Made by a program: the position numbers and the translations under genes
Notes under the pieces: generated by a model
What the model saw: only the letters and a program-made list of their open reading frames with translations
Databases searched by the model: none
What the model was told of the DNA's origin: nothing
Assembly (NCBI RefSeq): GCF_006542765.1
Contig: NZ_SKCD01000011.1
Span: 609,619-673,618, forward strand
Direction of reading: 5' to 3'
DNA: 64,000 nucleotides
Origin: Paenibacillus luteus
GTDB taxonomy: Bacteria > Bacillota > Bacilli > Paenibacillales > Paenibacillaceae
In this document: positions 56,118-64,000 of the stretch, piece by piece
Layout of the letters: each line of letters starts with the position of its first letter
How positions within the stretch are numbered: position 1 is the stretch's first letter

Positions 56118-56669
56118 ATGGATATCGGATCCACAATAAGGACAATTCGGAAACGCAAGAATATCACCATCGCACAAATTTGCGAAACTACCGGTCTGTC
56201 CCAAGGCTTCATGAGTCAAGTTGAAACGAATAAAACATCCCCTTCTATAGCGACTCTGGAAAACATAGCTCAAGCCTTGAATGTACCTATAGCCTATTTG
56301 CTTTTAAAGAAAGATGAACGGATGAGTTTTGTTCGGAAGAATGAACGGAAAATGACCACAAGCGGTCCCGAAAATCTAAAGGTCGAACACCTAAGCTCCA
56401 CGAAGAACGTTAGAATGATGCTCGTAGAGTTTCCTCCTGGTGCTTCAACTGGAGCCGCGCCTCACTCGCATGAAGGTGAAGAGGTCCATGTCGTTATTAA
56501 AGGGAAAGTATACGCCGTACAGGGTGAAGATACAGCTGAGTTCGAAGAAGGCGATTCATTCAGCTGGAATGCATGTACGCCCCATTTAGTAAAAAATACA
56601 GGTGAGGACACAGCAATCGTTCTGATATCCATCTTTACAGAAAATGAGAACGGACAGGACCTGATCTAA
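56118..56669 (+). CDS. XRE-family regulator with C-terminal cupin
   Basis: 183 residues from the ATG at 56118 (AAGAGG site); a GTG three codons earlier overlaps that site. Residues 3-60 are a helix-turn-helix (TIRKRKNITIAQICETTGLSQGFMSQVETNKTSPSI), residues 105-175 a cupin (PHSHEGEEVHVVIKGKVYAV, FEEGDSFSWNACTPH). PuuR/SutR-like layout: DNA binding controlled by a small ligand. Divergent from the esterase-dioxygenase-transporter genes, which it probably regulates. Confidence 0.9.
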   Translation: MDIGSTIRTIRKRKNITIAQICETTGLSQGFMSQVETNKTSPSIATLENIAQALNVPIAYLLLKKDERMSFVRKNERKMTTSGPENLKVEHLSSTKNVRMMLVEFPPGASTGAAPHSHEGEEVHVVIKGKVYAVQGEDTAEFEEGDSFSWNACTPHLVKNTGEDTAIVLISIFTENENGQDLI

Positions 56670-56671
56670 AC

Positions 56672-56719
56672 AAAAAAGCCCTAAATCAAGCCAAAATGGC
56701 CGATGAAGGGCTTTTTTTT
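56672..56719 (+). terminator. Terminator after XRE-cupin gene
   Basis: AAAAAAGCCCT pairs with AGGGCTTTTTTT, with an inner GGCC pairing; long T run. Shared with the convergent acetyltransferase gene. Confidence 0.85.
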
Positions 56720-56789
56720 AATATAAGAATTGATAAGTTTGTTAGCTTATGGTAAGGCTCTTATAAAAATTATATATTCGGTGTGAGAT

Positions 56790-57350
56790 TTAATAAGTTT
56801 CTTGTGCCAACAGTGATTTGTCCGAAGAGCCATCCAGCAGCTTCATGTAGAGCAGCTTGCCTTCACCTGGATAGTAATAATCAGGCAAATGACACATGAA
56901 CTTAAAGCCGTTGCGATCAAACATTTTCCTTGCACTTTCATACTCCGGCAAATCACAGGTAAACGTCTCAAGGTATCTGCCGCTTCTAGCTACACAGAAC
57001 TGAATCAATGCATCCATCAGCTTCCATCCTAGCCTGCGTTGGCGATAGGAACGGTGCACGCCGAAGTATTCAAGACGATAACCACCGCTCCGATGCTCAT
57101 TCTCTACAAAAATAATGGCAGAAATAATCTGTCCTTCTTCTTCTTCATACCAGCAAAACACATGCTGCTCCTGCATACTCCTAATCGGCAGCCATCTTAG
57201 CTGCTCCGTCTCCCCTGGCGTAAAACGCTGATCATCGAAACAATGCTCACTAAGCAAGAAATCCGACACTCTTCCCGCTTCAGTACCGCTCGTTACCGGC
57301 TTAATTTCAGTATAAGCATGTCCTACATGTTCCTTCCCAACTCGAAGCAT
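56790..57350 (-). CDS. GNAT-family N-acetyltransferase
   Basis: 186 residues from the ATG at 57350, fixed by AAGGAGGGG directly upstream. Acetyl-CoA-binding motif A near 100-130 (LEYFGVHRSYRQRRLGWKLMDALI) and motif B (YESARKMFDRNGFKFMCHL). Transfers an acetyl group to an amine on an unknown acceptor. Begins 24 bases after the stop of the dead-cyclase receptor gene on the same strand, so it may share that transcript. Confidence 0.88.
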   Translation of the reverse strand: MLRVGKEHVGHAYTEIKPVTSGTEAGRVSDFLLSEHCFDDQRFTPGETEQLRWLPIRSMQEQHVFCWYEEEEGQIISAIIFVENEHRSGGYRLEYFGVHRSYRQRRLGWKLMDALIQFCVARSGRYLETFTCDLPEYESARKMFDRNGFKFMCHLPDYYYPGEGKLLYMKLLDGSSDKSLLAQETY

Positions 57351-57374
57351 ATGCTCCCCCTCCTTCACTGACAA

Positions 57375-60134
57375 TTAGGAAATGCGAAGTGAATGATTCC
57401 ATTCTGATGTGACACCTTTTTGAAAATGATGATCACATTCAAAAAAGTAAAGCTTAGCAGCAAGATCATAACGATTTTTCTTCACTACAGCGACAAAGCC
57501 TTCTCTCGCATCATAAAATCTTCCTAACCGATAGGCTTCTACGGCAGCTTCGAATTGTTGCTTAGTCTCATGTTTAAGCTTGCGGATATGCTCTGGATCA
57601 GCTTCATACCAATCGTACAACTCAATAGGGCCATTCTCTTCGTCTATTTGAAGAATACCGAGCTTACGATATGATCCTAACCTGTCAGGGTTAATTGCCT
57701 TCATCGTTTCCTCTGTTAATAGAACCGTCACACCCAGTTTAGCAGAGGCCTTCTCCAAATCCAGCGTTAACTGTACATGATTGGATACTACACTGCCCTC
57801 CATCCGCTGTTCTTCACCAATAATCCCTAACATAACATCACCAGAATGAATGGCTATGCCAATATCGATCGGTTCTTCCTGGTTACGTATTCGCTCTGCA
57901 TTATAGGTTTCTAACGTTAAGCGAAGTTGAAGCGCTGCTCTCAGTGCCGCACTGGTCTCATTCGGGAACATGGTAAGCATTCCTGGACCGAGGTATCGAC
58001 TAGTGAAACCGGCATGTTCACGTATGATCGGCCCAAATTGCTTGAGAAATGAATTTATGAACTGAAAATTCTGCTCTGTAGTTAATTTTGCAGAGAATTC
58101 ATTGAACTGACGCATGTTACATACCATGATCGTCATTCTGCGATTTTGCTGTTCACCAAGCTTAATTTGTGTCATATTTGTTTTTCCCAATACTTTTAGA
58201 AATTGCTGTGGTACAAAACGGAAGTAAGAATTGCTAAGCTTAGTCATTTCATTAATATATTGCTTAATTGAACTTGCCATCATGTTAAAGCGTTCACCTA
58301 GCTCCTCAACCTCATCACGTGTTCGAATCTCTACCTTGACATCCCATTCTCCGCTGGCAATAAGATTCACATTAGAACGAAGCGTTCGTATGGAGGACAG
58401 CAGGTATGCCGTCATGATCGTAATCACAATTAATAGAACGATACCAATTAATACAAATATTTGAATAACGTCTGATAAAATGCTCATCGTGCTTTTCTTA
58501 ATTCCAATCATATCTTTGCCTGTTTCGTAAATCCCGATAATATCTCCGTTGGAATTATAGAGCGGCCCTAGCGCATACATCCATTCTCCGCCAGAATCTT
58601 CCCACTCACCCAGTATGATTTCACCTTTCTCAAGCACTAAACGGTTCTCGTCATTGAGTTCGAAAGGCTGAAACATAGTTACACTATCGTCATCATCCAT
58701 AACAATATAGAGTTCACCGTCAATATAGCGGTAGATTGTATTATACAAACCATCACGATCAGCACCTGCACGAGAAAACACTTCGTTTACTCTTTGCTTA
58801 ATCGTTATGTAATCCTCACTTTTATAATCTAATGGTGAGTTTAATTTTTCTAAGTAATCGCCATCTACTAGATATTTGCCATTGCCTGCAAGCAGCTTCA
58901 ACTGCTTATAGGTATCATCCTTCATTTCTAGGGCGAATGAGGAGTATACCGAATAGGATAAGCCCCCCATTGAAATAAGAACAACAGGCAATATAACGGC
59001 TAATTGCTTTAATAATAAAAACATCTTGCGTTTCATGATATCCACATAGATAAAGCGTGTAGTGTAAACAACCACCGCGATAAGTACCAATAGAAGCAGC
59101 CAATAACCGATCCGTTGTGCAATCACTAGATAGCTATAACGATAGGAGTCTTGTACATCAACAATGGCACCTTTCGTGTTAAGTTGGATCACCTGATCGG
59201 AAGTGGAAACCATAATATGATCTTTGTCGATTGAAATATGGGTAAAATCAGACCATTCTATCTCAGGTGAGCGCTCAACAAGCATATGAAGTGTCAGTAC
59301 ATCTTCAACTGGATTCCCATCAACAGAAGTATTCACTCTCTTAATCGCACCATCATGATAATCAATAAAATAAAGATTAACATCATCCGCTGTCACAATT
59401 CCGACCGGGAAATTAAACTGCCCCTCCAGCGATTGCGGGTACAGCTTAGCGATCTCGCCATTTGTTACAGCAAACAGGAGCCCTCTCTTTGATGTGAAAT
59501 AAAATTGTGATTCCTGATTTCCCGTTAATTCATTTAAATAGCGGTCCTTCGGCAGTTCGACCGTTGACATCGTTTCTGGCGTTGCAGTCGCAATTGAGTT
59601 CCCATCAAGCAAAAGCTTCAATAAGGAAGCTGAGCCTTCCTCTTTCCGGAAAAAAAACAGCTCATTGTCTTCGATAGATAGTGATTGTAGTTTACCGACA
59701 CGAAGCAATTGATCCTGTTCTTTATAATCAATATTATAAAGAATGCGAGACTTAGAGCCATCTGCAGATATTTGGACAATTTGCTCTCCCGACACTTTCA
59801 AACCATAAGAATCCAGGACAGTAATTATAGCGTATGCATTGCCCTGACTATCGGCTGCGATAGAGTTAAATAACTGTACCGTATCGGCTTGGGTATTTTT
59901 GCTGCTGATATAAGAATAAACCATTTTCCCGTCTTTATTGACTTTATGGATAACCTTCTTGGAATCTGTAATTGTATATAATGATCCGTCTGTATCCGTC
60001 GTTATGCGAGAGATATTAGAGTAAGCTTCTTCTGTCTTAAAAGGCTGTAGTGTCCATGAATCTCTCATGACGATCAATAAGATCACTGCAATCATGATCA
60101 AGCTAAACAACATCACAAACTTCGATCTCAACAT
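57375..60134 (-). CDS. Membrane receptor with HAMP and degenerate nucleotide-cyclase domain
   Basis: 919 residues from the ATG at 60134 (GGAGAG site); an ATG ten codons upstream has none. Order: N-terminal helix (about 5-22), an outside region with propeller-like DG-x-(L/A)Y repeats to about 330, membrane helices near 340-400, a Cache-like outer domain (about 400-560), another helix, HAMP (about 590-640), and a class III cyclase fold (about 660-840) after RFVPQQFLKVLGK. The two metal-binding aspartates are missing: the FxDIRxF site reads CNMRQF (Asn near 672) and the YIGDxxM site reads YLGPGM (Pro near 716). It therefore cannot make cAMP in the normal way and probably acts as a signal-binding or scaffold protein. 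A short TPR-like tail follows. Divergent from the PAAR-like gene. Confidence 0.85.
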   Translation of the reverse strand: MLRSKFVMLFSLIMIAVILLIVMRDSWTLQPFKTEEAYSNISRITTDTDGSLYTITDSKKVIHKVNKDGKMVYSYISSKNTQADTVQLFNSIAADSQGNAYAIITVLDSYGLKVSGEQIVQISADGSKSRILYNIDYKEQDQLLRVGKLQSLSIEDNELFFFRKEEGSASLLKLLLDGNSIATATPETMSTVELPKDRYLNELTGNQESQFYFTSKRGLLFAVTNGEIAKLYPQSLEGQFNFPVGIVTADDVNLYFIDYHDGAIKRVNTSVDGNPVEDVLTLHMLVERSPEIEWSDFTHISIDKDHIMVSTSDQVIQLNTKGAIVDVQDSYRYSYLVIAQRIGYWLLLLVLIAVVVYTTRFIYVDIMKRKMFLLLKQLAVILPVVLISMGGLSYSVYSSFALEMKDDTYKQLKLLAGNGKYLVDGDYLEKLNSPLDYKSEDYITIKQRVNEVFSRAGADRDGLYNTIYRYIDGELYIVMDDDDSVTMFQPFELNDENRLVLEKGEIILGEWEDSGGEWMYALGPLYNSNGDIIGIYETGKDMIGIKKSTMSILSDVIQIFVLIGIVLLIVITIMTAYLLSSIRTLRSNVNLIASGEWDVKVEIRTRDEVEELGERFNMMASSIKQYINEMTKLSNSYFRFVPQQFLKVLGKTNMTQIKLGEQQNRRMTIMVCNMRQFNEFSAKLTTEQNFQFINSFLKQFGPIIREHAGFTSRYLGPGMLTMFPNETSAALRAALQLRLTLETYNAERIRNQEEPIDIGIAIHSGDVMLGIIGEEQRMEGSVVSNHVQLTLDLEKASAKLGVTVLLTEETMKAINPDRLGSYRKLGILQIDEENGPIELYDWYEADPEHIRKLKHETKQQFEAAVEAYRLGRFYDAREGFVAVVKKNRYDLAAKLYFFECDHHFQKGVTSEWNHSLRIS

Positions 60135-60300
60135 AATCTCTCCATTCGACTCCCGGGTTTTCATTCACATTAAGAAATATATGGATTTTGTATATCTTCA
60201 TATATTTTACTATAAAAATGTCGTCTTGTGTCTGATCACGAGATATTTATTGCCGTATATTAGCAAGAATAGTAGAATTAAATCAATTCGTGTATGAAGG

Positions 60301-60696
60301 GTGATAATAATCGGACAAATCGTTTGTGCAGGCGCGAATTTACAATGCAGCTTCGGGGTAGCACCCAGTGTATTAATGGTGTTACCCATGAATCGAGTGA
60401 TGACCGCATTGCCCATTGCTAATATTATGGATAATAAGCCTATGATGAATATTCTTCCATTTGGTATGTGCAATTCACTAGCTAATCCTATGGTTGCAGC
60501 TGCAACAGCAGCAGCATTAGGCGTATTGACTCCTATGCCCTGCATACCTGTAACGTCTGCTCCATGGTTTCCCGGTTCCCCCACCGTTATGGTTGCGAAT
60601 ATGCCAGCCTTGAATAATACTTCCAAATGCTTATGTAATTGGGGCGGAACGATTCAAGTCATGAATCCAGGCCAAATGACCATCCAGGTTCCATAG
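60301..60696 (+). CDS. PAAR-like protein (DUF4280)
   Basis: 131 residues, Pro/Ala/Met-rich, with the DUF4280 hallmarks: VCAGANLQCSFG near the N terminus, LPMNRV, IANIMDNKPMMNI, PFGMC, NPMVAAATAAALG, PMPCIPVT, W.PGSP and N.S.C...WGG. The fold is related to the PAAR cone that caps the spike of type VI and other contractile injection devices; in Firmicutes it also precedes toxins. Here it stands alone with no toxin domain attached. No ATG: an upstream TGA at 60295 limits the start to GTG 60301 or a rarer codon, and the AAGGGTGAT ribosome-site-like sequence overlaps that GTG. Confidence 0.85.
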   Translation: MIIIGQIVCAGANLQCSFGVAPSVLMVLPMNRVMTALPIANIMDNKPMMNILPFGMCNSLANPMVAAATAAALGVLTPMPCIPVTSAPWFPGSPTVMVANMPALNNTSKCLCNWGGTIQVMNPGQMTIQVP

Positions 60697-60765
60697 TCAA
60701 CCACTGTCAGTTCCGTATTTGGTGCTGCAGCCAGAATCAATGATCCTACAAAGGAGTCGTGTTTC

Positions 60766-62544
60766 TTGATCGAGAAAATCGTCAAACCTTTTATTGCTCC
60801 AATTCAACGTAAAATATTAATGCCTCTCAAAAGGGCGAAAAACTGGCCAAAGCTGCTTGCAAAATGGTTGAAGAAAAAGTTTAAGGATATTTTGGGCCAA
60901 AAGGAAATCACTAAAGCGAGCTACATTCCAATTGGAAATTATTACGTTTCAAAAAAACTCATTGTGATCATCATCTTAGTCCTGCTCATTTGTTACTTCT
61001 TTCTATTCATTCGCCCTCCTAAATTCATAAATAAGCTATTTAATCGCAAACCTGCTATTTCCGTTACTACAAATGGAACTGCACCAAGCTACTCTGGAGC
61101 GGCAAAGCTGTTCGATGAAAATAAGGTTTTGCTCTATGAAGGGGATTTAGTGGGCGGTCTATATGAGGGGAAAGGGAAGCTCTATCAAGCGGTTGGAGTT
61201 TTATTGTATGAAGGTGACTTTGTCGGTGGGCAATACGCAGGCAACGGCAAACTGTTCAGCAAGGAAGGATTACTGCTCTATGAAGGTGCCTTTGTGGATG
61301 GCAAATACGATGGAGCCGGCAAGCTCTACACTGAGGATGGTACGCTTCTGGAGCAAGGGACATTTTTGCAAGGCGTACTTATTCAAGGAAGTCAATATCA
61401 GTCGGATGGCACTCTGAAATATACCGGTGCTTTAGCTGGTAATGTTTACGAAGGAGAAGGCACTCTTTATTATCCGAATGGCAAAATGCAATATCAAGGC
61501 GGCTTCAAAACTGGCGTTTCTCATGGACAAGGACGCTTATTTACCAATAATGAGGAGCTTATCTACGAAGGCGGCTTTGCAAATGGTGTTTATGCGGGCG
61601 AAGGCACACGATATGAGGGTGCTAATATTATCGTTTATCAAGGACAGTTTCTTGCCGGAAACTACAACGGTGTGGGCAAGAAACTATTTAAGAATAACTT
61701 TATCGAATACGAAGGTGAATACAGTAACGGAAAGCGTTCAGGAACAGGAACCGAATACTTTGAATCTGGCAGCGTGAAATATAAAGGCGAGTTCTTATCA
61801 GATCGTTATCATGGCACTGGCACTCTGTTTGACGTAAACGGCAATATGATCTACAGTGGCGGCTTTCTAAGCAATGAATATCACGGAAATGGCGAGCGCT
61901 ACAATGTTGAGGGATTGCTTGAATACAAGGGATTCTTCGTTCGAGGATTGTTAAATGGGATTGCCACCTGGTTCAAGGATGGTACTCAACCCATCTATAT
62001 TGGTTATTTCAAGTCGGGCAAGCTCGATCTCACCGCTTATATGGAATTATCCTCAATAGGACGCGAAGAGCTACTTGGCAAACCTACAGGAACAGAGTTG
62101 ATATATGACACTTTACCAGAGGACCTTTTTGATACGATAGATAGCGGAGCCGAAGTCTTGGAAGATACGAATTTAGAAGGCACTAATACAGGAGATACTT
62201 CCTTAGATGGAGCAACTGTAGAGGAGATAGCGCCTGACTTAGAAGCCACTCCACGAAGCGGCACTTTAAATCTTCGTTATCAGGAGTTGGGATTGATGTT
62301 TGTTTCTAGAATGGAAGACACCAGCTCTGAGTTTGCCGAGCTGATAGAAATTCATGTGAATAGCAGCAAAGTTCTCGACACACTATTCAAACAGCTAGAA
62401 GATCAACTCTCAACTGAACCAGCAAGCATCAAAAAAACAAACAGTGAGCTAGATCGTATTTACACCTGGAATAATTTTGTTTATACCCTTACGGTAAATC
62501 AGAATAACGAAGTTCAGTCAGCCATAATAACAAGGACGGGATAA
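60766..62544 (+). CDS. Membrane-anchored MORN-repeat protein
   Basis: 592 residues, TTG start 9 bases after AAGGAG. A highly basic N-terminal region (1-45), one membrane helix (about 65-82, LIVIIILVLLICYFFLF), then 13 MORN repeats of 20-24 residues (about 120-440, consensus YEG-x-F-x-x-G-x-Y-x-G-x-G-x-LY), an acidic linker, and a C-terminal domain (about 495-592) that ends DRIYTWNNFVYTLTVNQNNE. Topology is probably N-in, repeats outside. MORN sheets bind lipids or serve as scaffolds. 69 bp after the PAAR-like gene, same strand. Confidence 0.85.
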   Translation: MIEKIVKPFIAPIQRKILMPLKRAKNWPKLLAKWLKKKFKDILGQKEITKASYIPIGNYYVSKKLIVIIILVLLICYFFLFIRPPKFINKLFNRKPAISVTTNGTAPSYSGAAKLFDENKVLLYEGDLVGGLYEGKGKLYQAVGVLLYEGDFVGGQYAGNGKLFSKEGLLLYEGAFVDGKYDGAGKLYTEDGTLLEQGTFLQGVLIQGSQYQSDGTLKYTGALAGNVYEGEGTLYYPNGKMQYQGGFKTGVSHGQGRLFTNNEELIYEGGFANGVYAGEGTRYEGANIIVYQGQFLAGNYNGVGKKLFKNNFIEYEGEYSNGKRSGTGTEYFESGSVKYKGEFLSDRYHGTGTLFDVNGNMIYSGGFLSNEYHGNGERYNVEGLLEYKGFFVRGLLNGIATWFKDGTQPIYIGYFKSGKLDLTAYMELSSIGREELLGKPTGTELIYDTLPEDLFDTIDSGAEVLEDTNLEGTNTGDTSLDGATVEEIAPDLEATPRSGTLNLRYQELGLMFVSRMEDTSSEFAELIEIHVNSSKVLDTLFKQLEDQLSTEPASIKKTNSELDRIYTWNNFVYTLTVNQNNEVQSAIITRTG

Positions 62545-62558
62545 CTCCCGTCCTTGTT
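62529..62558. terminator. Terminator between MORN gene and convergent unknown gene
   Basis: AACAAGGACGGGA pairs with TCCCGTCCTTGTT, followed by TTTTTT on the plus strand. The MORN stop codon sits in the loop. Confidence 0.9.
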
Positions 62559-62568
62559 TTTTTACTGC

Positions 62569-63999
62569 CTATGCTGTTGTGGTTGCTGCGCTGTTTATTC
62601 CATTTTCAAGCTCTTCTAAGGCAAGCTGACCAGAACCGTTGTCCTCGAGCGCCTTCACTGCCCACCAGCGAATGCGAATGCGAATACGCTCTGTTTTTTG
62701 ATGAACCCGTATGCCGATCCGGAATGTACCCTTCTTCGAGTCCTGTATGAAGCCAATCGAAATATTGGGATAATTCGAAGTAAACTCACTGCCAGCGAAA
62801 ACATCCTGCGCACCTGAATAAATAAGATTGCTGCGTTTCCACATTTCTGGAACCGGAATGTCGGAGGTTTCCTGCTCATCGGAAATACCCGCGGTCAAGA
62901 AAACAGCTGCGCCGATACCTAATCCATGCTCAATTTCTTCAGAGTAGAAGTTCTTCTGACGACGTTGATACCACTTCTTCAGTTCTTGAGGGACGATCGA
63001 AATTTCCGTAATTCCAGCTGATACCTGTTGCTCTGGCGGTAACGGGGCCTCAGGACCAAGCAAAGAGATAAACTCCTGCTTAATATCCGGAAAAGGAGAA
63101 ACAGGCGCGAGAACCGATTCTTTCACTTCTGAATAGGCAGTAGCATTCTTGTGGCTAATATCATCTTTCTCTGCAGCGGAGATCAGCTTATAGAGCATCG
63201 TAGGATTAATGACGTAATCGTTGAATGGCAGCGAGTCTACACTATCAATGACATAACTTGCACCCATTTGCAGCAGATTGATCTTCGCAAGATACAAACA
63301 TGGTTCAACGGGAGTTTCAATCGCACGGTCCAGGGAGCGAGAATAGAAAGTATCTAGAATCCGCTCCTGTGCAGGCTCTTCACTTACTTCGATCGTTTGC
63401 TTGATATGTGATAGTTCATAAATCAACTTATCGCCGATGACTAGTCTTGCCGTTCCTGCTTTAGCTGCAATGGAGGCATTTTGTTTAGATTCTCCTACTG
63501 CTAACGGCAGCGCCCGCAAACGGATCGATTTCAAATAGCTCGTGGCCGCGCCGTCCGTAGGCTCAGAGAAAATGAGCTTTTCGTCTCCCTCTACCGATTC
63601 TGCTTGCACCATCTCCAGTTCATATTCAAACGAAATATGAGGAGTCTGCAGCGTCTTCTCTATGCTAAGCTTCAGCTCAAAGCTTTGGCCGGGTTCAATA
63701 TAACGTGGCACGCTCTGCAGCACGCGTACTTGACCATCGTCGTACCAGATCGATGTATCCTCAATTAAATAATCATATTCCTGCAACGCAGGTGCTGGTG
63801 GCTGCTCACGAACGAACAAGCGATAGCTTTCCAAAATACGATTATGCTCGCTTACATCCTCACTGCCGCCTGAGGCCCCAGCTACGGTATGTACCGGCTC
63901 TTTGCCCTTTTCATTATACTCCAGACATAGGTACACATTTTTGGCATAATCATTATTCAGAAAACCATCGACATTAGAGAGCTTAACGGTTAGAGGCGA
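62569..63999 (-). CDS. Large unknown protein next to PAAR-like/MORN genes; 5' end outside window
   Basis: The frame is open through the right edge (at least 476 residues; the GTG at 63936 is only an internal candidate). Residues before it read SPLTVKLSNVDGFLNNDYAKNVYLCLEYNEKG, so the true start lies further right. Not recognised. A beta-rich first part, a long middle with SIWYDDGQVRVLQSVPRYIEPGQSF, KLIYELSHIKQTI and FNDYVINPTMLY, and a beta-rich end (GTFRIGIRVHQKTERIRIRIRWWAVKAL). No signal peptide or membrane helix in view. Convergent with the MORN gene. Could be a structural or accessory part of an injection-type locus; this is inference from the neighbours only. Confidence 0.75.
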   Translation of the reverse strand, partial: SPLTVKLSNVDGFLNNDYAKNVYLCLEYNEKGKEPVHTVAGASGGSEDVSEHNRILESYRLFVREQPPAPALQEYDYLIEDTSIWYDDGQVRVLQSVPRYIEPGQSFELKLSIEKTLQTPHISFEYELEMVQAESVEGDEKLIFSEPTDGAATSYLKSIRLRALPLAVGESKQNASIAAKAGTARLVIGDKLIYELSHIKQTIEVSEEPAQERILDTFYSRSLDRAIETPVEPCLYLAKINLLQMGASYVIDSVDSLPFNDYVINPTMLYKLISAAEKDDISHKNATAYSEVKESVLAPVSPFPDIKQEFISLLGPEAPLPPEQQVSAGITEISIVPQELKKWYQRRQKNFYSEEIEHGLGIGAAVFLTAGISDEQETSDIPVPEMWKRSNLIYSGAQDVFAGSEFTSNYPNISIGFIQDSKKGTFRIGIRVHQKTERIRIRIRWWAVKALEDNGSGQLALEELENGINSAATTTA

Positions 64000-64000
64000 A

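Overview
The window reads as chromosome of a spore-forming Gram-positive of the Bacillales, most likely Paenibacillus or a close relative. Evidence is a complete GerA/GerB/GerC spore germination operon, lipoprotein-anchored ABC binding proteins, strong GGAGG ribosome sites with frequent TTG/GTG starts, many AraC regulators, and a Bacillus-type SecA2. No rRNA, tRNA, CRISPR array, riboswitch, complete insertion sequence or prophage was seen.

Layout. 1-10052 (minus): an accessory-secretion locus. secA2 is followed by a small secreted repeat protein, a 134-residue orphan and a giant exoprotein that runs off the left edge (22 alpha-helical repeats of about 72 residues, then Ig-like repeats of exactly 97). 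10443-11269: a toxin-antitoxin-like PIN/RHH pair with a strong terminator. 11460-15281: an iron-siderophore island (FhuF-like reductase, binding lipoprotein, and an AraC regulator fused to a paralogue of that lipoprotein). 15450-19869: regulators and a DJ-1 protein, two gene remnants, and an MFS transporter broken by one nonsense codon. 19935-23942: ger operon. 24026-26841: a hybrid sensor kinase broken by a deletion that removed its phosphoacceptor domain. 26954-28434: ECF sigma factor and membrane partner. 28522-29996: MerR regulator with its operator and an aldo/keto reductase. 30221-32260: a second AraC plus siderophore-lipoprotein pair, here read as one open frame across a Fur box. 32552-36336 and 44791-52720: two sulfur-scavenging clusters (three luciferase-type FMN monooxygenases, a cystine-type ABC system, a sulfonate-type ABC system, an aminotransferase and a LysR regulator). 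These flank a catabolic island at 36471-44493 (FAD oxidoreductase, Gfo/Idh/MocA dehydrogenase, sugar isomerase, AraC regulator, esterase, amidase). 53027-57350: membrane transporter, DODA-type dioxygenase, carboxylesterase, XRE-cupin regulator, acetyltransferase. 57375-64000: a membrane receptor with a catalytically dead cyclase domain, a PAAR-like DUF4280 protein, a membrane MORN-repeat protein, and a large unknown running off the right edge. This may be the border of a contractile-injection or polymorphic-toxin locus.

How they fit together. The two edges hold the least explained systems: a dedicated SecA2 export module with its own repeat-protein substrates on the left, and a PAAR-like/MORN/dead-cyclase group on the right. 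The middle is nutrient scavenging (iron, organic sulfur, sugar derivatives) plus stress and sporulation functions. Several genes are decaying: the MFS transporter, the hybrid kinase, and the AraC and transporter fragments. The two AraC/siderophore-binding loci look like successive stages in the origin of a Btr-type fused sensor-regulator.
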